A stretch of 64,000 nt of DNA from Tachypleus tridentatus. Its lineage: Eukaryota > Arthropoda > Merostomata > Xiphosura > Limulidae. The DNA lies in contig NC_134825.1 of the NCBI RefSeq assembly GCF_004210375.1, positions 41,596,348-41,660,347 on the forward strand, in the 5' to 3' direction. The notes beneath the pieces are model-generated. The model made no database searches and was not told where the DNA came from. It saw only the letters and a list, made by a program, of their open reading frames with translations. A program made the translations under genes and the position numbers. This document shows, piece by piece, positions 1 to 11,399 of this stretch. The number at the start of each line of letters is the position of its first letter. Positions within the stretch are counted from its first letter, which is position 1.

Positions 1-2160
1 GGTAAAAAGTGGAAAACAAAGAAACCTCCAATAACTCATTAACGTCAAAACTCAGTGTGATATGTTGTTCGATAACTGTACACAACTCCTAAATACAAAA
101 GAAGAAGAACCAGTTGACACATTGTTAGACATAACTTACCTACTGTAAGAGAAAACATAAATAACAACCGAAACAGTAAAGCAAATTTAAATTAGTGTAG
201 TCTGTTTTATCGTGACAATAAACGTTATCATATTCAAGACAAGATCAAAGGTCATAGAGGGATGAGATCACATAATACTCGTATGTTGGTACTGTGGATG
301 TCAAAGAAATGAAAGTAAATCATAACACACTGCTTTTGGTTTCAAACACCAACCTCACTAGTTTTACTCCATCTGTTATGCAATTTATTGTGTTGAACGT
401 TAAACTTTAACAATTCATAATCTATTATAGAAAAAACCACCTACAAATATCATATTAACTCACAATTTGGTTTGAAAAATGTACACTTGGTTAGAATCTT
501 GTTGAGGTTGATACAAACATGTACACACTAGGATAAGGCTGTCAGAAAAAAACAACAAAATAGAATGTAACTGACAGAAATAGTTACAAACTAGGATGCA
601 ACTAGAAAAAAGAGGTACAAGCTAAGATGTAACTAGAAGAAAAAGATAAAAAGTTGAATGCAACTAACAGAAGTAATTACAAAATAGGATGTAACTAGTT
701 GAAACTGGTACAAACTAAGATGTGACTAACAGAAACTGGTACATACAGGGATATAAGATTTATATACAAGAATCATATTTTTCGTTTTGACGATATTCTT
801 AAAGCAATTTCTAATCCTAAACGATTTTCTAACTGTTGTTTTAATTTTCCATTAAGAAATTCAGTCTGAACAACAAACGTGAGAAAGGTAAAACGTATTT
901 TGGTTTTAAAGTTTTTAATTAAAAGGATGTTTTTAAACTCTATGAAAGTATACATATCACACAGTAATAAAAATACAGACCTAAAGAATAGATATTTTAT
1001 ACCGTTTGACCCTCTGCTTTCAGCTGTGGCGACTCCAAACTGAAATACAGATATTATTATTGAGAACATGATTTATAGAGGGCAGTAGTATCAACTTACT
1101 ACGTGCAGTATATTTTCAGCCATTGTTATGGTTTTTGATAATCATGAGATATTGCATGGAAAACAAGTAATTATTGATAGAAGGTTTATAGAGTTAAAAC
1201 GACGTAACGACGACCCTGAGAAATAAAGAGTTTGTATTAAACTGTCGTCTTTTACGAGGAATTTGTAAATTTGGAAAAAATTCTGACACGAGTCTTAAAA
1301 CTTTGGATCTGAAGATGTCTATTGTCATTTACTTGAAATTTGCAATTTTTGAAAGAACTGGGACTTGAGCCTTTAAAGTTAGGATCTGAATACTCCATTT
1401 TGCTTCTATGTTATGTTTATCTGTTTTGAGCCTACAGTTATACTATGAGCTGTCTGCGCTCTATTACTAGAGGGTAAACTGTTGCGTTATAAATCCTGAA
1501 TTTACCTATGTATTTTACTTATGCACATCATATTTATCGTGTTAAAAGTGAAAAAGTAGTGACGTAAGTTATGTAAATTCATGGTTATTCAAGGACTTGA
1601 AAAGTTGCTTTCCTTATATGTAATTGTATAAAACGCCCATAAAAACTGCCAAAGACAAAATGTAAAACCGAAAATTTGAACGTATCCTCACATCGACTCA
1701 ACAAACTTTCGTAGACAAATTCAGTGTTGATCGATCAATAAGGGGCGAAGTAATTGTAAAAGAAACGCTCATAAAAACCGTAAGCCTTAAAAAGGTCTAT
1801 GTGTTTCCCCCCATGGACCCAATGAACCACCATACCGAGTTTGGTGAAGATCCATCTACCACCGGTTAATGGTAAAAAAACGCTCATAAAACTGCAAAAT
1901 ACAGAAGTGAAATATTCTAAGTATATCTTCATTGACCCGATGGAATCTCTGTATTGCTGTTTAAGCTGAAATTCCTTACGGCTATAAAAAACTGCTAAAA
2001 TTAAAAGAACAAGTACGTTTTCTTATATAATTTATCTCAGTGTTCCGAATGTGAGAATAGTTTTATTTTTTAGATATTTTGTCTTATTTCAGTTCCATCT
2101 ATATACATTTTTAATGTGTGATGAAGTGCAAAATATGGAGAAATAAAATTAAAAAAAATG
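1..2160. other. no gene seen, AT-rich DNA
   Basis: Apart from the minisatellite near 500-765 I see no exon with family motifs, no SINE and no transposon end. Short open stretches, such as the one at 773-1069 on the plus strand, have no recognisable motif and are as expected by chance in AT-rich DNA. Confidence 0.5.
500..765. repeat. degenerate minisatellite, ~38 bp period
   Basis: Recurring blocks of the form 'aggatgtaactagaa...ggtacaaacta' repeat about six times with many substitutions and small indels. The copies are old and no reading frame is maintained through them. Confidence 0.6.
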
Positions 2161-2210
2161 ACTAGTATCACAAAAACTGATATCCCATACGATACAATAC
2201 TTTAAACAGT

Positions 2211-2740
2211 TTACATGCGTTTATTCAAGAAATGTTTGAAACATTCAATATCTAATGTGACTTCCACGGGCTGTGATACACTTTGACACCGATTTGGCAC
2301 ACTTCGAATCAATCTATCAATGTTATCTTGGGGTATGGGAGCCCGCTTGTCTAGCAGGGCTTGTCGGAGTTCCTGTACATTCTGAGTGGTGCCGCTCAAT
2401 AACACACCTCGACAACATATCCCAACAATGTTCTATCGGATTTAAATCTGGAGATCTGGCGAACCACTCAAAAGTCTATATGTCTTCCTCATCAAGGAAG
2501 TCCGTGCACAGTTAGGCGACGGGGGCTCGCGCGTTAACCTGCATGAAAATGAACCCATCGCCGACAGCACCGGCAAAAGGCCTCACAATGGGTTCCAGAA
2601 TTTCGTCTCTATATTGTCGTGCATTCAGAGCACCCCTGTTGAGTATGAGTAAGTCGGAGCGGCCACCCAAACATATTCCGTAATGGAAAATCGCTCTCCT
2701 TGACGTCTCCACACTCTGGCACGTCCATCATTATGAGACG
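2211..2740 (-). pseudogene. decayed Tc1-like transposase fragment
   Basis: The minus strand encodes broken pieces of the C-terminal half of a Tc1/mariner transposase. The upstream piece (2512-2712) carries the RYRDEILEPIVRPFAGAVG block. The middle carries SPDLNPIEHCWDML, which holds the catalytic Glu. The last piece (2211-2405) carries the NVQELRQALLDKRAPIPQDN block. The pieces lie in different frames, so frameshifts separate them. The second catalytic Asp, normally in the DNAR motif, reads Val (QVNARAPVA). The N-terminal DNA-binding half and terminal repeats were not found. It is a dead copy and differs in sequence from the Tc1-like copy at 11.4-12.7 kb. Confidence 0.85.
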
Positions 2741-3749
2741 CAGTGAACCCTTTTCCGAGTGACGTAAATAGTTAAATACACTAACCCTAACGTTTCACAA
2801 AACTGCTCGATTACGTGTTGGATAAGTTTTCAAGTCAAACATTTAATTCGATTTGAATCTTAATTATTTTATATGACGTTCAAGCATGCTAACTAAAGAT
2901 GTTTTGTATAATTATTTAATTAAAATGTTAAATTAAGACAAATTAGATCATAGTCTATTGATATATGTTGCTGCTATGCTTAAAACCCTCATAAAAGGCC
3001 AATATTTGATTTTGTAAGGTCTACGTTAGAGTTAACACTAAACTAGTTGTTGTTTAAAAACGTAGATGTGTAAACCCTCATTTTACTAAATGTTTTCATA
3101 GCGTGGCAAATTGATATAAACTGGGGTATGGTAAAAAATAATTATAAACAACAATACTTTAAGTATTATATTTCATGTTCTATAAACTAGGTTTTCAGTA
3201 GCACGTGTCTTGAAGGTCAGAATAGGTTTTCACAAAATTTTTTAACTTGCGCATGTTCACTGAGTGTGAGTTTATAAACGATTGTTTGAAATCGTAAATG
3301 TAGCAGAAACTTTAGTGAAAAGGGCTATATGGGTTATGTTTATAGTTTTATAAATTTAAATACTGAGACCCTCGGAGTTAAAACAAAATTAAATGTTATT
3401 TCATCAATTTCTAACAGGCGTCACTTTAACTAAGATTTGTTTTTAAAAAAATCTGAATTTCTCTCCAACTTTGCGAGTTCAAGATAACAGGTTACAACTA
3501 ATATCGAAATCACTAAATCACTCAGCGTGAACTTGCAGTGCCGACTGGAGGCAGTAATTACCTCAAGCTTACTACTCCCCCCTCGCATAAAAACACAAAA
3601 AATTACTCATTTGGCAGAAGGCCAAAAGTAACGTGTTTAAATTGGGTCACATGCTATCGGAATCATGGATAGAATAGCATGTAAACTGATAGAAACAATA
3701 AATAATTATATACTGAAGGAAAAAGTGAAGGCAAACGACCAGTTGGTTT

Positions 3750-3885
3750 TAATTTGGTTTGCTTTTAATTTCGTGCAAAGCTACATGAGGGCTATCTGCG
3801 CTAGTCGTCCCTGATTAAGTACTGTAGGAAAGCAACTAGTCATCACTACCCACCCCAACACTTTGTCTACTCTCATATAATTATA
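3750..3885 (-). mobile_element. SINE-A, truncated
   Basis: Reverse-complement SINE-A tail: 'aatttcgtgcaaagctac', then 'ggctatctgcgctag', then the 'catcactacccacc' body block. The tRNA head is missing, so only the 3' half remains. Confidence 0.8.
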
Positions 3886-4642
3886 CAAGATAACGTGTAC
3901 ATTCTTGTATAATTTTGAAAGGTAATTTTTTTAAACATTTAATTATTTTCCTATTGTAAATAATATGATACGATGATTAATTGTTAATGAATCTTTGTAT
4001 GCATTGGAGCCTTTTTAACAATAAAATATTGTTTTCACTGCAAAATACTCCTGTCTTACTGGTAAATATCAGTTATTCTCTTTGAAATGAAACATCTGTT
4101 TTCAATTTTCTAACTTTAAACTTCATACAACTTTTGAACCACTTACTTCATCAAATGAGATTCTGGTTCTTATTCCATAGTATCAATTATTATTTGTATC
4201 TTAATAAAATTATTGCAAATATTAACAACAAAGGCACCATATATAAATATGTTTGGAAACCCATTGGAAAATAATGGTGGTGTGAAGGTTCAAAATTATT
4301 TAAGTATGATTATTTACACACATTGAAAAACATTCAGTAGTCTAATGTATTTGACTGTGGTGAAACAAGCTAAAAGAATTAGGTATCTTTTTTTTAGAGA
4401 AATTTATAATTTGAAAACAAGAAGGCTATTTTAACATTGATATAAGATCTTGATGTGGGCTACCATTGCATTTAATAGCTTATAAGACTACCTGGCATAC
4501 AACAACTACAGTAGTGGTTGGAATACTATTGATGTAAGTAGTTTGTTATAACAACAGTTTTTATAATATGAAGTTTGTGAATGCTAACTTAGAAAAGGTA
4601 TTCACTCCATAACAGCTGTTATACAAGTGTTCATTGTCTGTT

Positions 4643-4760
4643 TCCCTAGTAGGACAGAGGTAAGTATTTGAATTTGCAACGATAAAATCAGGGTTTTGAT
4701 TCCCCTTGGTGGACACAGCAGATAGCCTGATGTTGCTTTGCTATAAAAAAACAAACACAT
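4643..4760 (+). mobile_element. SINE-B copy
   Basis: Diverged short tRNA-headed SINE. It has a head 'ccctagtaggacagaggta', a B-box-like 'cagggttttgattcc', then 'cagcagatagcctgatg' and a tail 'ttgctataaaaaaacaaaca'. The same layout is seen at 37140-37262. Confidence 0.7.
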
Positions 4761-5432
4761 TCTGTCTAATATGTCTAGAATATTATCTACCATCCACTCA
4801 CCATGTTGTCTGACTGAAATTATACATGAATGAAATCATAAGATCATTAATGCATGTAATAAAACCTTTAAAGTCCAAAGTACATGTAGTTTTTATTTTA
4901 ATTAATGCATTCAGAGGGAGATGTTAAGTTTCTAGTTTGTTATATTATATTCTTAAAGTTTATTTGCAATTTTGAAAAAATTCAAAGGAACTCAGCATTA
5001 ACAGTTTTTATGCCCCTGTAAAAGTGTTTTTTGTGCATAACATCAGGGTCATAAAAGCAAGAACTTGTTTACTCTTTTTAATACAACTAAAATATTAGTG
5101 TATAAACATTTGATTATTTTTTAGATTTCATAATGTCATTAAAAATTTTAATTGCTTTTCCATTATTTACAATTTGTTACCCTTTTGTAAGTTACAAAAA
5201 AAACAATGTGCTCATTACCTTTGAAGGAGTTTCAAAATGACGGTTTATAATTTTGTTGTTTTCTGACAATAATTTTATAATAGCTCAGGCTGCAAGCTAA
5301 GAAGTGATGCACTAAATTAATCTTCATTCTCCTTTAATATGTTTATAAAGAATACTTGATTATGAGTTCCAATAAAAATTGCCAGGTTTATCAGCAGCTT
5401 TACTTAAAACCTCTAGATACCTACCTTGTAGC

Positions 5433-5580
5433 TTAATATTGGAAAATGTCACTACCACAGCAGCTTTCTGGATATAAAACATGGAAATTATCAGTCAGGT
5501 CTTTAAAGAAATCTATGCAGTCTAGATAACATTCTGTAAACCCTGGCATAATGTGATTGGGATTAATCTGTTGCTGCTTG
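5433..5580 (-). other. exon-like open segment, unknown
   Basis: After a possible acceptor (taccag, just above 5580) the minus strand is open for 48 codons with a rather protein-like composition (residues such as PGFTECYLDCIDFFKDL), ending at TAA 5433-5435. Its 5' phase matches the donor of the open segment at 6286-6352, so the two could be spliced in frame. A second frame is open from an internal acceptor-like tatccag onward (VVVTFSNIKLQGRYLEVLSK) to a TAA near 5352. I recognise no family. Open runs of this size are common by chance in this window, so this is only a candidate. Confidence 0.2.
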
Positions 5581-6285
5581 CTGGTAATATCAGCAGCAGG
5601 TTACCACAGATATATTTTGTTCTTACCATACATATACAGTAAATGCCATTGAAATAATGCGCTTTATGTAATTTCAGATTACTGTACCTATATAAGCAGC
5701 TGTTTTATGTAGGATGAAATTCTCCTGCAGGGTTAAGAACCAAAAAGAACAAACCAACATTTATTATTATTGAGTATATATTGCTGCAAATCTACAGTAT
5801 GACTTAAATGACTCTTACAAATCATAAATGATCAAGTTTGATTGTAAGTACTTGTCTGTAATGGCAGAATAATTGCTCTTAACTTTAACCCTCTGTTCCT
5901 AGAAATATTTCTTGAGATGTCTCTGAACCAAATCGTTTAGAAGTAGTAGATATTTTATTTTTGCCTAAACACATTGAATGAATTTTTATTTCTTAAAAAG
6001 TTATAGAAGTTGCTATTTAAGAGATGTTTTCTTGTAGGAAAGACAAATAAAAAGTTCACTAACATAAGTTTCAGTATTAAATGATAAAGATAAAAGACAA
6101 ACAAACATGCAAATCAGTAACATATTGCAACGATGTAAGGAAAACACTGGGTAAAAAATTAATTAAAGAAAAAACAAAATATAGGAGTTTGAGAATGTTT
6201 ATAAGAGGATAACTTATTGTTTAATTTTAAAAGTATAATAAAGGGAACAGACAACTAATATTCATCACTGGTACAGCTCACTTAC

Positions 6286-6352
6286 CATTTCAAACAATAC
6301 AATAGTCCTCTTCCACTAGATGGTTCGTGTTTAACCTTCCAGTCCTCTTTAC
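6286..6352 (-). other. exon-like open segment, unknown
   Basis: A 67-bp minus-strand segment bounded by gag (acceptor side) and a consensus donor ATG|GTAAGTGAG. One frame is fully open and reads KEDWKVKHEPSSGRGLLYCL. Entering phase 1 and leaving phase 2, it would join the segment at 5580-5433 in frame. No protein family is recognised. Confidence 0.2.
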
Positions 6353-7085
6353 CTCAAAATTAATATCTGTAATGCTAAACATCTTTTTTCTTGATCATTT
6401 AGTGGAAATGTGTACAAAGAAAGCATACTCATAATGTCACTCCATGACCTTTGTTCACTGACAGCATTGGTCATCAAACATTTACAATCATTATTATACT
6501 TTGTCAACCAGGAATATTTTAGTTATAACCCATTTAACCTGGACTCTATATAAAGTACTAAAACATAGTAAGGAGTGGATTCACTGAGATCTTACTACAC
6601 CAGTTAAGTGTCTCCTTTATTTCAATTAATTCTATAGCTACCCCAATGCACCAATTCTTTAATGATTTTTATTTTACGATTTTCCAATCTTAATTCAGTC
6701 CAACCCTTTTTAAAAACAAATAGATTTACTTTAGTTTCTCAGATTCGATTATTTTATTACTGTGATTTTATATGATTCTTTTTCAGTCTTCAAATTCTGC
6801 AGTATTCTCTATTTCTGTTTCCAAAACTTAGTTTACTTCAAATGTTTATAGTTCCCAAGTTTATGTTGAAAATAGTGTACTGAGTAAGAGAGAGAAAAAT
6901 GATACTTTTCTATAGACTTTTACAAAGCAGAATAATTAGGATAAAGAACATTTTTGAGTCAAATATAACACATAGTACCTCAGTATACACTCACACTATC
7001 TCCTTACTGTGTGTGCAAAGTTCCAGGTTCTCTTCTTTTGGATGCATTGCAGTCACACATACAACTCGTCATAATGTTTATGGCT

Positions 7086-7295
7086 AACTCTGTGTAACCA
7101 AGTTATCCAGCTCAGACAGTTCTTCTTTTAGTTTGGCTCTTAAAACGTGTAAAGAGATAAACCGTTGTTTCATAAACCGAAACCAGAAGTGTGTTAGTTT
7201 GGTGCCAAATCTTCTCACTACCTCCATATGATCATTCCAACGTACTGGTCATTTTGAAAGTCCATTGAGAAATGAAACTAAAGTGGTGACCTGAA
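7086..7295 (-). other. exon-like open segment with one in-frame TGA
   Basis: Following a polypyrimidine tract and cttttcag, the minus strand reads about 69 codons in one frame, from VTTLVSFLNGLSK through one TGA to PVRWNDHMEVVRRFGTKLT, a basic stretch, KEELSELDNLVTQS and TAG. It could be the last exon of an unrecognised gene. A further open stretch at about 7409-7480 (ALVGPGNYEEDSTNKVIE) lies just upstream, but the phases do not join cleanly. I name no family. Confidence 0.22.
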
Positions 7296-7724
7296 AAGGA
7301 ACAGGTCCAGTAAGGTAAGAGATTGTACATTTTCACTTATGACAGCACCAGTCCTATGGTCAAGATTCTAAATGTTGTCTTGTGGTCTTTCTACAAAACA
7401 CGGTAATGTTTTCTTCTTCACCATTCAATAACTTTATTGGTGCTATCTTCCTCATAGTTCCCGGGACCTACTAAAGCTACATCTTGTAATGTTCTTTGGA
7501 GAAACACAGTAAGCCAAAAATTAAAGAAAAAAAAACAGGTAAAGAACAAACTATATCTTAGTAACGAATGTCACCATGTGAACTAGATGTACTTCCAAAC
7601 TGAAATTAAAAGAAACAAGTATTTTCATTTCTTGCTTTTATGGTTCATATGTCATGATGTATTCCAGCCAAGAGAGTGCATAATTCTACTCGTGATTTAT
7701 GGCATACGCACGTTTTACTGATTT

Positions 7725-7868
7725 CTAGTACTGGTCTGGATAAATAGTAACCAATGTTTATATCTCTAGTATTTGCTTAGATAAACAATCATCTATGTTC
7801 TGATCGCTAGTATTTGCCTAGATAGATACTGTTGTGTGTTACGATCCTTAGCACTTGCCTGATTAAAA
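7725..7868. repeat. short degenerate tandem repeat, ~45 bp x 3
   Basis: The block 'ctagtatttgcctagataga...' recurs three times at about 45-47 bp spacing with substitutions. Confidence 0.6.
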
Positions 7869-8185
7869 ATAAGCTCAAATTACGTTTTCTTACATTAAAT
7901 AGTTACAGGTGTTCGTATATCACTCAAAAGTCTTAAATACATTGTTCCTAGACTTCTAATCTGTAACAGTTGGGGATTGTGAGTAATAAAATACATCCAG
8001 ATATTGGTATCATGATTACATTAAAATTTAACATTAATCCTTCTCTCTAAATATTCCACTTCTATAAATACACTTTAAAACTGAATACGCACGTTTCGAA
8101 CCCAAGAACTTTCATTTTCGAAGTACAATGTTAGAGGTCGTGAATCACTGCACTACACTTTTCTGATAACTCATTACAGCTGTTG

Positions 8186-8435
8186 TATACTTGGCGCTCG
8201 ACTCTGAATTTAAGGGTCATGGGTTCGAATCTCCGTCACCAAAAATACTTGCCTTTTCATCCATGGGGCATGAAATGTGACGGTCAGTCCCATTATTTGC
8301 TAGTGAAAGCATAGTCCAAGAGTTGGTGGTGGATGGTGTTTAGCTATCTTTCCTCTAGTTTATGGTTGCTAAATTATGAAAAGTAAGTAGAGATAGCCCT
8401 TGTCCTGCTTTTCGCAAAATTTAAACCAAAGCGAT
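8186..8435 (+). mobile_element. SINE-A, old copy
   Basis: Full layout but diverged: a tRNA-like head with 'gggttcgaatctccgtcacc', 'atgtgacggtcagtccc', 'ccaagagttggtggtgg' and a tail 'ttcgcaaaatttaaacc'. Confidence 0.85.
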
Positions 8436-8436
8436 A

Positions 8437-8545
8437 TGTCTGTAGAGTTAGAAGGCTAGACACCAGGTTTCGATATCCGTGATGGGCAGAGTACGGATAG
8501 CTTATTGTGCAGTTTTGTGTTTAACTTCAATCATTTCAAACCACA
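8437..8545 (+). mobile_element. SINE-C copy
   Basis: 'ccaggtttcgatatccgtg', 'atgggcagagtacggatag' and a tail 'gcagttttgtgtttaactt' match the SINE-C layout best seen at 25830-25950. It abuts the SINE-A copy that ends at 8435. Confidence 0.65.
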
Positions 8546-8574
8546 TTTTATGTATGTTCTTTTCTCCGCTAGGG

Positions 8575-8852
8575 TTGATTTGTTTTTGAATTTCGCGCAA
8601 AGCTACTTGAGCACTATCTCCGTTAGCCGCCCCTAATTTAGCAGTGTAAGACAAGAGAAAAGGCAACTAATCATCACCACCCACCGCCAACTCTTGGGAT
8701 ACTCTTTTATCAACAAATAGTGGGATTGACTGTAACTTTATAACGCCCCCAGGGCTAAAAGGGCGAGCATGTTTGGTGCGACGGGGTTTCGAACCCGCGC
8801 TCCTCGGATTACGAGTCGAACGCCTCAACCCACTTGGCCATGTCGGGCCACG
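8575..8852 (-). mobile_element. SINE-A, full length
   Basis: Near-complete reverse-complement copy. It runs from 'tttttgaatttcgcgcaaag' through 'cgggattgactgtaac'-type body sequence to the tRNA-like head (B box 'tttcgaacccgcgctcc', anticodon region 'attacgagtcgaac') and ends in 'ggccatgtcgggcc'. Confidence 0.93.
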
Positions 8853-9839
8853 TATAGATGAAGAAATAATAAACTAATACTATAAGATGGCTTATTTCTT
8901 TACGAAACATGTACATCCTAGAGTGAAAGACAAAAGAAAAGATATAACATTATTTCATACACTGTTTGACAGAGTATTAGTACTTAATTTAAGTTAAATG
9001 GACGACAACTATTGTAGAAACAAAAGTGTAGAGGAAGGCGTTTTGATATAATATTTTACCGTTTATTCAACTGAATTTCAAAAAACATAATAGTTTGTGG
9101 GTTAAGGTTGACCGAATGATATACATTCGGGCAATGCAGCTGAAGATCCATAGTTCACGTTTCACCTAAATAAAAGCGCGCCAATAGTTTTAAAAGTGGC
9201 AGTGAGATTGAAGAATTCGAATAGAGCAATTCCAGAGTTGATAGTAAATGCTGCTCGTATCTATCTATCAGTTCAAAATTAGGGAAAGCTAGCACAGAGA
9301 CCTCTTGCGTACTTATGTTCAAATATCCAAGTGAAACAAAATTTCGTTTTGTCGCGTCAATAATAGTTCAACGGGCTTATGACACTAAAGCCAGGAATTT
9401 GATTTCTCGCTGTAGTCAAAAAGTATATAGTAAAATATGGAGCTTTGTGCTAACCTAAGAAAGAAAGAAACAATCGTTTTGTTACATTTCACTGTCGACA
9501 ACACACTGTTAAAAATAATTATAAACCATATTCCCAGCTACAAAATTCAAACCCAAAATAGTGTTATTAGTTACTTTCTTAAAAATAATGACAGAAATCT
9601 TCAGTAGTTGGCTCTGTCCACATACAGCAATAGATGAAATCATAGTAAACAAGACCCTAACCGTCACAAACTCACATCGATTTAGATTTATTACTAAATC
9701 ATTGTTGCATCTGACTGATACCGCACCCTGCGATTTTTTTTCTGAGTTGTTTAAAGTTTTGAAATTACAAACACTCGGTTTGCCATTTTTTGCTTTTTTC
9801 TGTTTTGTTGCGGAAAAAAGAAACCGCGTATCTTAATGT

Positions 9840-9988
9840 ATCGTTGGTAAAAGAGTAGCCCAAGAGTTGGCAGTGGGTGGTGATGATTAGCTGTCTTCTC
9901 TCTTGTATTACACTGCAAAATTAGGGATGACTAGCGCAGGTGGCCTTCGTGTAGCTTTGCACAAAATTAAACAAAACAAACAAACTAA
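9840..9988 (+). mobile_element. SINE-A, 5'-truncated
   Basis: Begins within the body at 'cgttggtaaaagagtagccc' and continues to 'gtgtagctttgcacaaaatt' and an AAAC-rich tail. The tRNA head is absent. Confidence 0.88.
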
Positions 9989-10410
9989 TTAACGTAAAAC
10001 GACTCAATAACAGCGATAGCGAACACACAAACTGGTTCACACTGTCCACGCGACTTTCTTTTATCTAATTATGCTGTTGAAACAACTCTAATCACTTTAC
10101 AATGTCTCATAGCTTAAAATAAAAATTCTTGGCCTAAGTTATTCTTGGTATTCTTGGCCTAAGTTATAAAACCTTTTGATGTCAATACTATCTTTCGAAC
10201 TCGCAACTCCCACTACCGAACATTTAAATTACAAAATTAAAAAATATAGTGTAAAACAGTATTTCTGTTTGTACACCTATACTAGACAGCTCAAAGTGGC
10301 TTTAAGTCCAACAAACAAACACATTTGTCAACACTTTTATACTCTATAAAATAATTTACAGACTTCCTAGTTTAAAACAGTCTAGCTTATACAAAATGAC
10401 AAACAGTACT

Positions 10411-10699
10411 TGGGCCTGGCATGGTCTAGCGTGTTAAGGCGTGCGCTTCGTAATCTGAGGGTCGCGGGTTCGCACCTGAGTCGCGCCAAACATGCTCGCC
10501 CTCCCAGCCGTGGGGGCGTTATAATGTGACGGTCAATCCCACTATTCGTTGGTAAAAGAGCATCCCAAGAGTTGGCGGTAGGTGGTGATGACTAGCTGTC
10601 TTCCCTCTTGTCTTACACTGCTAAATTAGGGACGGCTAGCACAGATAGCCCTCGAGTAGCTTTGTGCGAAGTTCCAAAAACCAAACCAAACCAAACAGT
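10411..10699 (+). mobile_element. SINE-A, full length
   Basis: Plus-strand copy from 'gggcctggcatggtctagcg' through 'gcgggttcgcacctgagtcg', 'gggggcgttataatgtgacg' and 'gctagcacagatagccctcg' to 'agctttgtgcgaagttcc' and a tail of AAACC repeats. Confidence 0.93.
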
Positions 10700-10924
10700 A
10701 CCACAGCCAGCTACGACTTGCGGCTCCAGCACAACGAGAACTCATGATTACAAAAATACACACAACTTCTATTTCCGAACTTATAATTAAATAAAAATTA
10801 GGTTAAATATATCGACTAACGTTCAAACTTGCTGTTCTCAACTGTTATGTTTCAAACATTTCATTATGTTCATTATTTTCGACCTTTACTTGCAGTTATT
10901 TATTGCGAACAACACCTGAACCAA

Positions 10925-11160
10925 TGTTGTTAACCTGGAATACAGACACATGTGAACATTACCAGTAAAACCAAAACTTGATGTTTGGAACAAGAATACA
11001 GACACATGTGAACACTACCAGTAAAAATAAAACTTGACTTTTGGGCTAGAATACAGACGCGCCGAAACACTACCAACAAACTATAAGCATGGCATTTTGA
11101 GTTAGAAGACAGACACATGTGAACACCACCAGTAAAACCAAAAACTGACGTTTTGAACTA
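10925..11160. repeat. minisatellite, 56 bp x 4
   Basis: The landmark 'agacacatgtgaac' starts at 10944, 11000 and 11111, with a diverged copy at 11055. The spacing is 55-56 bp. A 62-codon minus-strand open frame through it is a by-product of the repetition. Confidence 0.85.
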
Positions 11161-11399
11161 GTAAAATTACAAATAACACGAGTAAGATAAGATCGTAAAA
11201 GTTAACTGGTTCTGTTATGTAAATTAGATTATAATTTCAGTTTCACAAATAATACGAAACATTTTAATCTAGCTACCAGTTAAACATACAAGTTAAGAAC
11301 ATTTGAGAATTGTAGTTTCTATTTAAACGAAATAATATAAATTTGAGGGTTTAAGACACTCACATCAGAGTATGGATGAAATAAGCATAGTTGAATATA

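Larger units (their letters stand above)
3890..7080. other. AT-rich DNA, no firm gene
   Basis: Apart from a SINE-B copy near 4643-4760, this stretch has no recognisable gene on the plus strand. Exon-like open segments on the minus strand are listed separately at 5433-5580 and 6286-6352. Confidence 0.4.
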
